This document shows, piece by piece, positions 54,181 through 62,000 of a DNA stretch of 64,000 bases. Location of the stretch: assembly GCA_007827375.1 (NCBI GenBank), contig VISH01000001.1, positions 1 through 64,000 on the forward strand, given 5' to 3'. The notes beneath the pieces are model-generated. The model was not told where the DNA came from, made no database searches, and saw nothing but the letters and a program-made list of their open reading frames with translations. How positions within the stretch are numbered: the stretch's first letter is position 1; every line of letters begins with the position of its first letter. This DNA comes from Alteromonadaceae bacterium 2753L.S.0a.02. GTDB lineage: Bacteria > Pseudomonadota > Gammaproteobacteria > Pseudomonadales > Cellvibrionaceae. Position numbers and translations under genes: made by a program.

Positions 54181-56025
54181 CTAGCCGGAAACTTCAGATT
54201 CAGTAACCGGCGCAAAGTTTTTCAGCTTATCGCGCGCGCGCAATAAACCCTCTGTATCGATATGATTGGCTTCAAGAGTTTTACCGATACCCGTGAGCAA
54301 TGTAATACACAGCTCGCCACCCAGGTGTTGGCGAAACTCTTCCAGGCCTTTCAGTAAGGCGCTCTCTCCAGACGCACAGTTCCAGTTCAGTGCAGGATGC
54401 CACACCTCGAAACCAAGACGCTGGATTAGGCCGATAATTTGATTTGCGGTGTGTTGTGGCAATAAAGCGGCTTCCACAGCGTACTGAGCATCTAAGGCCA
54501 TACCCAAAGCGACAGCTTCGCCGTGCGATAATTCGTGCCCGGTGAGAGATTCCAATTTGTGTGCGCTCCAATGACCGTAATCTAGTGGCCGGGCGCTTCC
54601 CATTTCAAAGGGATCACCACCATTGCAAATCTGATTAATATGTAATTCAGCGCAACGCTTAATTAAATAATTACAAGCCGTTTCATTACGCTGGTTTAAC
54701 GCCTCGGCATTTTCGTCTATCCACTGGTAAAAACGGGCATCCCGAATTAAGGCTACCTTTATCGCTTCGGCAAATCCGCTTCGAAAATCCCGCTGACTAA
54801 GGCTTTCCAGAAATACAGCGTCATTAATAATTGCGTGGGGTACAGCGAAACAACCCAATAAATTTTTTATACCCTGGCTGTTAATGCCGTTTTTAACACC
54901 AACACCGGCATCATTTTGAGCCAGCACTGTTGTCGGCATTCTCACCAGGCGAATACCACGATGAAAAGTGGACGCAGCATAACCCACTGCATCTAATACA
55001 CCACCGCCGCCAATGGCGATAACGTAACTTTGCCGGTCGAGCTGCGCCTGCAACATGCAACCATGCATTCTCTCGATTTGCTGTTGGCTTTTAGCCGCTT
55101 CGGCACCAGGCACCGAAATGATCTCGCCAGACCATTCAATATGATGAGTGCGGCAATAAGTTTGAATCGCTTGCTGTAAATTCGGATGAGCGGCTACCAC
55201 ACCATCATCTATAAAAATCTGAACTTTAATTAGCGAACCCACTGCTTTGTTACGGTGCAATTCGTTTACCAAAGTAACATTTTTAGGGTCGAAAACATTA
55301 CGTGTAAAACAAAGCGGGTAACTGAACTGCATTGAAAAGCTCGGTAGCAATTGCTCATCTCGCGACACAAGGGAGTTTTCTGTATTCATTGTCTTGGGTA
55401 TTAATTTGTAAATCGCCACGGCAGTAAGTGGCAGGCTCACGCTGGCAAAAAATACCAGTCCGAAAGAGGCATTGGCTACTGCCCAAGTAGTGGCTACACC
55501 ATATGCTAACGCGATTCCCGCGTTTGCCAACGCCGAGATAAACAAGAAACGTCGTAACGGCATTCCTGCAATGCCCGCACAAATTATCGAGGCCTCTGCG
55601 AGAACAGGCACGGCGCGACACAAAACCAGTGCTAAGCTGCCAAAGCGATTGAATAATTGCCTAGCGAGGTCAAGATCATCCGATTTGATGAATTTTTGCG
55701 ATACAGACCTGCCAGCACCGGCGCCTAACAGGTAACCGAGGACACAAGCCGTCATCATACCAGCCCAAACCACCACGAAGCCCAGCCCTAAACCCTGAGA
55801 GACATATGCCCAAACGGAAATAACGCTGGAAGGCACTGGCAGCACTACATCAGTGGCAAGACCGGAAAATACCAGTATTGCGGCAGCCACGCCGTGAAGT
55901 TGTGTGCTATTGGACGAAAAAAAAGAATGTAATGTCTCGTTTAAGAGAAAGTGGGAACCCACAATAAAGGCCATCATCAGGCCCAAAAGTACACCTACCC
56001 TGGCGATTAACAGTGAATCGCGCAT
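54181..56025 (-). CDS. eboD: DedA/VTT membrane domain fused to EboD-like dehydroquinate synthase
   Basis: 614 residues. Residues about 15-210 hold five or six membrane helices with the DedA/VTT pattern (FNRFGSLALVLCRAVPVLAEAS, then CAGIAGMPLRRFLF, resembling the FxRFxP and GxxxMPxxxF motifs). Residues about 232-600 are EboD-like dehydroquinate synthase: GGGGVLDAVGYAAS (NAD loop, 339-), HRGIRLVRMPTTVLAQND, FAEAIKVALI (Lys/Glu), GHWSAHKLE and HELSHGEA (zinc His). Usual EboD proteins begin at the equivalent of residue 232. The ribosome site is TTGAGGTAGGTT just before ATG 56025. First gene of the cluster. Confidence 0.9.
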   Translation of the reverse strand: MRDSLLIARVGVLLGLMMAFIVGSHFLLNETLHSFFSSNSTQLHGVAAAILVFSGLATDVVLPVPSSVISVWAYVSQGLGLGFVVVWAGMMTACVLGYLLGAGAGRSVSQKFIKSDDLDLARQLFNRFGSLALVLCRAVPVLAEASIICAGIAGMPLRRFLFISALANAGIALAYGVATTWAVANASFGLVFFASVSLPLTAVAIYKLIPKTMNTENSLVSRDEQLLPSFSMQFSYPLCFTRNVFDPKNVTLVNELHRNKAVGSLIKVQIFIDDGVVAAHPNLQQAIQTYCRTHHIEWSGEIISVPGAEAAKSQQQIERMHGCMLQAQLDRQSYVIAIGGGGVLDAVGYAASTFHRGIRLVRMPTTVLAQNDAGVGVKNGINSQGIKNLLGCFAVPHAIINDAVFLESLSQRDFRSGFAEAIKVALIRDARFYQWIDENAEALNQRNETACNYLIKRCAELHINQICNGGDPFEMGSARPLDYGHWSAHKLESLTGHELSHGEAVALGMALDAQYAVEAALLPQHTANQIIGLIQRLGFEVWHPALNWNCASGESALLKGLEEFRQHLGGELCITLLTGIGKTLEANHIDTEGLLRARDKLKNFAPVTESEVSG

Positions 56026-56172
56026 AACCTACCTCAATCATTTTTATTATTGTCTTTCTTAGGCTTGTAACAACTTTCGCTCAAATGGCGATGTTGCCTG
56101 CAAACTGTACAGAACGGTTAAGGATAAAGGAATGTAACGGCTATTGCCACGCACGACACAAGTCAGTGTGCG

Positions 56173-56778
56173 TTATTTCTCCTGTGGCTGAGCCTCGCGC
56201 ACCAATCTCACCATTTTGTCGCGTATACGCTCGTCGTAGGTCGGAGCGCCGTTGCTGAAATCCACATACCACGAATAGTGGGTGTAGAAGTGGTACGGCG
56301 ACGACGACCAAACATGACTCGATAAGGCACCTGGGAATATCTCGCTGTTCACTGCAGGGGATTTACACTGCAACTCGGGCAGGGTTGACAGTTCCCGAAT
56401 ATTAGCGAGCCTCCAGTCGGTATAACCCGCAAAGCCGCCGCTGGCATTCAGTTCCGGTGCGTAGCGCAGAGCTTTTGCCCAGGTCATCGCAAGCGCTTCT
56501 CCCTGTGCACAAAGGTCGCCATCCAAACCCACCAAACACGTCATCCACATCAGCGCGGTGCGCGTGTCGGTAACTGTGCCATCGCCATTGACATGAAACT
56601 GTTCGCTCGGCGTTGTGGCGGGAATATTCTCGGTTTGGCAACGCTGTGGCGCGTTTTCTGGCTGCGCCATCGCAAGCCCAGTCATCATCACTAAAACCAA
56701 AGCACTGCTGGCTTTTACAAACTGACTAAAATCACCAGCTAGACCGCGGCGTACGACATTAGATAATAATTTGATCAT
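56173..56778 (-). CDS. Secreted DUF1566 (Lcl C-terminal-like) protein
   Basis: 201 residues from the ATG at 56778 (MIKLLSNVVRRG), 10 bp after the end of the paralogue upstream; a longer start at 56871 would overlap that gene. An internal hydrophobic stretch (ASSALVLVMMTGLAMAQ) looks like a signal peptide. The domain (about 70-195) has the DUF1566 pattern GTVTDTRTALMW, YTDWRLANIRELSTL, HVWSSSPY, VRLVRE. It is the second of two tandem DUF1566 genes, together with a DUF1552 gene and the giant redox protein; binding or anchoring role is a guess. Confidence 0.8.
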   Translation of the reverse strand: MIKLLSNVVRRGLAGDFSQFVKASSALVLVMMTGLAMAQPENAPQRCQTENIPATTPSEQFHVNGDGTVTDTRTALMWMTCLVGLDGDLCAQGEALAMTWAKALRYAPELNASGGFAGYTDWRLANIRELSTLPELQCKSPAVNSEIFPGALSSHVWSSSPYHFYTHYSWYVDFSNGAPTYDERIRDKMVRLVREAQPQEK

Positions 56779-56788
56779 GCTCCCCCCT

Positions 56789-57634
56789 CTATTCCTGCAC
56801 ATCGCGCGTGTATGTGCGTACCAAGCGAACGAAGCGACTGTTGTTGCGCTGCAGCGGCGCACTAAAGCCAAACTGAAAGCTTACTCCCCAGGCGCTGCTT
56901 GGCTGGTCAACCACCGGTGAGCTGCTCCAATAAAAATCGAGCTGAGTGTTAGGGAAGAATTTCATATCTATCGCAGGTCTGGAAACTCCGAAATTCACCA
57001 GCGATTCCAGCTCGGGTCGAGTTGGTACGCGCCAGTCACCGTGCCCGCACAAACCCGCCTTATTCACCCGTGCCACATACTCTCCAGTGTTGCAAAAGGT
57101 CGCAGGTTGGTTTTTATCGTAGCCATCACATTGATTGTATTTTTGGTTCCACTCACCGACGGCCCCACCATTTGCGGCACTAACGCCGCTGTACCAGGTA
57201 AAACGATCATCGCTGTCGTGGGGACCGGAATTTCCGTACTGTTCGTCGCTGGGTACTTTGACCTCCCACATCAGCTGGGAAACTTCATCGACAACACACT
57301 GCCACTGTTTCGCACCCTTAGACAGCGACTTTCCATTGGCGTCAATTTTGGTGTAGTGAAAGCCGTTATTGCCGTCACCATACAGGGTATCTCTGCCACC
57401 GCTGCAATCCTGCTGAGCAAGAATATCGCCGCTAGCCAGATCGCCCTCTGGCAGCTTCTGCACATCAATAACGGCAGTGCAATCTTTATTGATATCCTTG
57501 GGATAATTACCGCCCCAGGTTATACCTGTGTCGTTGAGTTTGCGTTGGCTTTCGGTGAGCGGAGGCTGTTTCGTGCAAGCTGCCAATAACAGGCATCCCA
57601 CCAGGGCTGTTGTCGTTTGAGATAGGTATCGCAT
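56789..57634 (-). CDS. DUF1566 lipoprotein
   Basis: 281 residues with a lipobox (GCLLLAACTKQ). The DUF1566 domain (about 110-280) repeats the paralogue's pattern: VSQLMWEVK, GHGDWRVPTRPELESL, FYWSSSPV, RFVRLVRTY. It sits upstream of the other DUF1566 gene in the same direction and about 107 bp after the DUF1552 gene, with a terminator between. Confidence 0.85.
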   Translation of the reverse strand: MRYLSQTTTALVGCLLLAACTKQPPLTESQRKLNDTGITWGGNYPKDINKDCTAVIDVQKLPEGDLASGDILAQQDCSGGRDTLYGDGNNGFHYTKIDANGKSLSKGAKQWQCVVDEVSQLMWEVKVPSDEQYGNSGPHDSDDRFTWYSGVSAANGGAVGEWNQKYNQCDGYDKNQPATFCNTGEYVARVNKAGLCGHGDWRVPTRPELESLVNFGVSRPAIDMKFFPNTQLDFYWSSSPVVDQPSSAWGVSFQFGFSAPLQRNNSRFVRLVRTYTRDVQE

Positions 57635-57696
57635 CGTTATTATTAAGTGAATATATAAAAGCAGCCACTAAAGACTGGCTGAAGGCCTCATCTAAA

Positions 57697-57725
57697 CAAA
57701 AAAGCCCGGCACGATGGCCGGGCCG
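57697..57725 (-). terminator. Intrinsic terminator after the DUF1552 gene
   Basis: On the minus strand GCCCGGC (57717-57723), a CATCGT loop and GCCGGGC (57704-57710) are followed by six U. It sits 16 bp past the DUF1552 stop and would end the transcript that begins with the giant protein gene. Confidence 0.85.
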
Positions 57726-57740
57726 CTAGTTTAACGTTTG

Positions 57741-59000
57741 TTAGGTCAACACGCCCGGAATAACACTGCTGGCGTAACCCTGGTAAGAAGGATGCTGATC
57801 CGCGTTAAGCGCGACCGCAGCGGTATGAATCATATTCAGAGGTGTATAACTGGAGCCACCCGCATTGGAAACACCGCGCTGAATAGCGCCACCACCACCA
57901 GCCATGATGAGCGGCACCTGCTCGCTGCCGTGCGCGTCGCCGTTACCCATATCAGTAATCTCACAGACAATGGTACTGTCGAGTACACCTTGGTTTTTCA
58001 AGGCTTGAATGGTGTACGCAGACAGGCTGCTCATGTGATTACGGGTTTCACTGAAGTGAGGGTAGCTTGGGTCGCCGTCGTTGCCGCCATGAATGGAGGC
58101 ATGATAAATACCGGTGAAGTTCAGATAGGGGAATGCGAATTCACCCTGATGATTGCCAAACGCGATTGAGGCAGAAGCGGTCAGATTACAAGAGAATGCC
58201 AGGGCGATAATTTCCGCCTGCAAATTCGCCTGCTGCTCGAAGGTGTCGTATTCCAACGGAAATTCCGCTGGGGCACTGCCGGCACTACAGGATAGCCCGC
58301 CACCACCAAGGGAGGCCAGGCGCGCTTCGGTTTCTTCAATGGCTGTTAAATGCGAATCGAGACGGTGTTTTTCGTAGCTGCCCAATTTGGTGGTGAGGGC
58401 ATCCAACGCTGCTTTATGAGCGTTGATAACACTTCCCTTGGTATTGCCACCGCTACTGGAACTGCCGCTGCTTGGCAAATTGCCAAAAATGCGGTCGAAG
58501 GCATTGAAGGGGTTATCTTCAAAGGGCACATCGGCGCTGTTATCTTTAGTGAGGTAACCGTGGCCGTTACTGTGTACACCAAGATTGATGTAGGTGAATG
58601 GCATCCCGTCACTGAGAATACGCCCCAGGTTTACATCGAAACTGTCACCCGTCCAGCCGTTGTTAATAAGTGTGGGAACCACACCGTGACCACCGCGATG
58701 ATGCCCCATGTTCACCAGGAAGTTACATTCGCTGGCGACACTGCTGTATGGCTGGGACATAATCGGGAAGGACGTAAGATTACTGTTTGGGAACCAGTTG
58801 TTGGGGATACATCCATCCGGGCAGTAAATTATCAGGGACTTGTTGGGTCCGCTGCCTTGGGCATCGGCCAGGCGTGACATCATCATGCCGCCAACTAGGG
58901 GGGATGCCTGAAGCAGGCCGCGACTGATACCAGCTGATGCCAGTATTTTCAATAAATCACGGCGCTTCTTATCAAATTTATTCTTATATCGCTTTTTCAT
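57741..59000 (-). CDS. DUF1552 protein (Tat-like signal)
   Basis: 419 residues. The N-terminus KKRRDLLKILASAGISRGLL is twin-arginine-like. The body is DUF1552 (IIYCPDGCIPNNWFPNS, NMGHHRGGHGVV, FSCNLTASASIAFGNHQGEF, CEITDMGNGDAHGSEQVP). DUF1552 genes are usual neighbours of DUF1592/1588-type cytochrome genes, as here (80 bp upstream). It may be a partner of the giant protein. Confidence 0.9.
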   Translation of the reverse strand: MKKRYKNKFDKKRRDLLKILASAGISRGLLQASPLVGGMMMSRLADAQGSGPNKSLIIYCPDGCIPNNWFPNSNLTSFPIMSQPYSSVASECNFLVNMGHHRGGHGVVPTLINNGWTGDSFDVNLGRILSDGMPFTYINLGVHSNGHGYLTKDNSADVPFEDNPFNAFDRIFGNLPSSGSSSSGGNTKGSVINAHKAALDALTTKLGSYEKHRLDSHLTAIEETEARLASLGGGGLSCSAGSAPAEFPLEYDTFEQQANLQAEIIALAFSCNLTASASIAFGNHQGEFAFPYLNFTGIYHASIHGGNDGDPSYPHFSETRNHMSSLSAYTIQALKNQGVLDSTIVCEITDMGNGDAHGSEQVPLIMAGGGGAIQRGVSNAGGSSYTPLNMIHTAAVALNADQHPSYQGYASSVIPGVLT

Positions 59001-59080
59001 GATCTTAACCTTTCAATTTTTATAGTCACAAAGTGGAAGCTTGAGGGGCAATTACCGGCGGTAACTGCCCCAACCGTGGC

Positions 59081-62000
59081 TTAGTTGCGTGGCCAGGCCT
59101 TGCGGTAACGTACCGCGTCCATGACACTCATACTCTCCAACATCGCCCTTGGGCTTTGCTCCATCATTGTGTTTGTCAGGTCTTTAACCTCACAGGCGTA
59201 GCCATTTTGCTCTTGTGCAGCAAGCGTGGGGCCTTCGAGGTTGTCATTATCAATACCATCAATACCTACACCGGTTATGAAACGGAACAGGTTCTGAGGT
59301 ACACACTGCTGAACGTTCGGCAGATCGGTGAGAATCGCACCCAGGCCTTTGGTTCCCTGGAAGTCGATCCACTGATCTTTATCGTTCAGATTTTCAGGTG
59401 CGTACAGGCGACCGATGGCATCAATCGTATTGCCTTTAAGGTCAGTGGTACGCGGGTTACCGACAGGGCTGAAATCTTCCATACCAAAACCAAGCGGATT
59501 GATCCATTCCTGGTGACACGCCTGACAGGCGGAATCACCGGTTACCGCTTCATACTTCATGCGGTTGGTGGTCGTCGGATTAGCCAGGAAGTCCTTCAGC
59601 TCTTCAAGCTTGGCTGCACGATCGGCGAAAACTCCCGCGGGTGGATCGGGTTGATCCTCACACAGGATTCGACGACGTACGCGCACCGAACGACGAATCG
59701 GCGATGTTTCCACCTCTTCTGACCAGCGAGCCATAAAGGCACCGTTGGCGATAAGACCGCCGCGATCGGTGGTGTTAACCATCTGGAAGTTATTGCCAGA
59801 CACACCATTTATACCGTAGTGCTGCGCGAGCGGGCCGTTCACAAAGGTGTAATTGGCGTCGTACAGAGAAGCGAACTGCTCATTCGCATCCAGCATCACA
59901 TGCGCGAATACTTCGCGAATTTCCTGCTTCATGTGCGGTATCAGCGCATCAAAGCCGGGCCAGGTGGCGGTATCTTTGGGTGCACTTTCCAGGCGGTCTG
60001 TATCGAGCCAGTGACCGACAAATTCACCCATTTGCTCCTTAACCGCATTCGTGCCAAGCAAACGATCAGCTTCAGCAAGAATCTGCGCTTCAGTACGCAA
60101 TTGATCATTCTGTGCCTTCTGCCAGGTAGTGGCATCAGGGGTAGAACCGGTGTAGGTGTAGCTGAGCCAGGTAGCCATCTCGTAAGAGGTCAACTCGTAA
60201 GCATCGAAGTCAATGGTGCTGTTGCTTGGATTGAGCTCACCAATTTCGTGACGGTACAGGAACTGAGGCGATGATAATGCCGCCTCAATCGCCAGCTGAA
60301 TACCCGCTTTAACATCACCACCAGTTTGCAAACCATTCGCCATTCCGGAGTACGTCGAGATTTCATCGCTCTCCAATGGCCGACGGAAGATGCGTGGCAT
60401 CAGACCCGCCATAAACTCGTTGGCACAGTTCTGATCGAAATTGCCGTTACAGCTCAAGGCACCACTGAAGCCGTTATCGGCAGACCACTGGGCAACGTCT
60501 TCAGCAACAGACATGTAGCTGTCGTAACTGTTGTTCACCACCGAAGAGTGGGTATTGTTTACAAAGTACCCGATGATAGTGTCGGCTGTGAGCCCCGAAG
60601 ACGCATCAAAATTGACACCCAGCAAGTCTTCAACCGAATTCTGGTACTCGTTGCGAGTCAACAATTTGAGCTGTCTCGCACCGTAGGTAACCGGTTGATC
60701 GCACACCAGTGCCTGGCTGCCGCCCCAGTATGTGGCCTCGAGGAAGTCGACGATCTTCGCCGCGCACTCGGTGCCACAAGAGCCGGGGTTGTTCTGCGGC
60801 ATTTCAGCTGCGATGTACTGCGCCATGACGTTCTTATCACGCGTGGTATTCAACGCAATGCCGATCGAGCCACCGGCGGCGTCCGCACCGTGACACTCGG
60901 AACACTGTGCCGAGTACTCCTGCTCACCCGTGAGACCACCGGAGCTTGAAGAGCTCGAGCTGCTGCTACTGCTTGAACTTGAGGAGCTCGAAGAGGTACC
61001 TCCCGGACCGGTACAGGTCGGTGCGGTAAAGCTACCATCGTGGCTGCCTTGCATACCGAAGGAAACGCTGCCGCCGTTGGCACTCAGGTTGCCGTTCCAG
61101 GTGATGTTGCTCAGGGTAACGGTGTTGCCATTCTGAACATAATCGACGTTCCAGGCATCCACAATCTGAGGATCTTCAGCGAAGTTAAGCTGAACTTCCC
61201 AACTGTTGACCGCACTGCTGCCGTTGTTGATGACCGTAATATCCAGTTGATACCCGGTATTCCATTGGTTGTTCACTGTCGCAGTACAGGAAATGCCACT
61301 CGCTGTGGAACCAGAGCTTGAACTGCTTGAACTGGATGAGCTCGACGAACTGGAACTGCTAGAACCGCCGGTACTTGAGGAACTCGACGACGAGCTGCTG
61401 CTGCTGGAACTGCTGCTCGAGGTTCCGCCTTCAGGTGTGATTTTGTAGAGCTCGCCACCGTAGTTAATGAAATACAGCTCACCATTGATGTCTTCACCGA
61501 AGGTGGAGATGTGGTAATCGGTATCGGCCAGCTCTTCATAACTGTATCCGCCGTTGCCATCTCCGCTCACCGCCCAGATTCGGCCGGTTTCGTAGTCACC
61601 CATAATGTACTGACCGTTGCGACCACTGATCTGACTACCACGGTAGACGTAACCACCGGTGATGGATGCCGAAATACTATGGTCGAGTTCAACAAGCGGC
61701 TCAATGTACGGCCCGCTGGTATTACAGCTGTTGTTAGTCAGGTGGGTGCCTTCATAGCAGCGCCAACCATAGTTGCCACCGGCCTGAATAATGTTCACTT
61801 CCTCCCAGGACTCCTGCCCTACGTCAGACAGCCAGAGATCGCCGGTTGCCCGGTCGAAGCTCCAACGCCAGGGGTTTCGCAAACCGTAAACATAGATTTC
61901 ATCCAGTACACCGGAGTCACCCACAAAGGGGTTGTCAGCTGGAATGCTGTAGGGATTGCCGTTATCCACGTCGATACGAATCATGGTACCGAAGAAGTTA

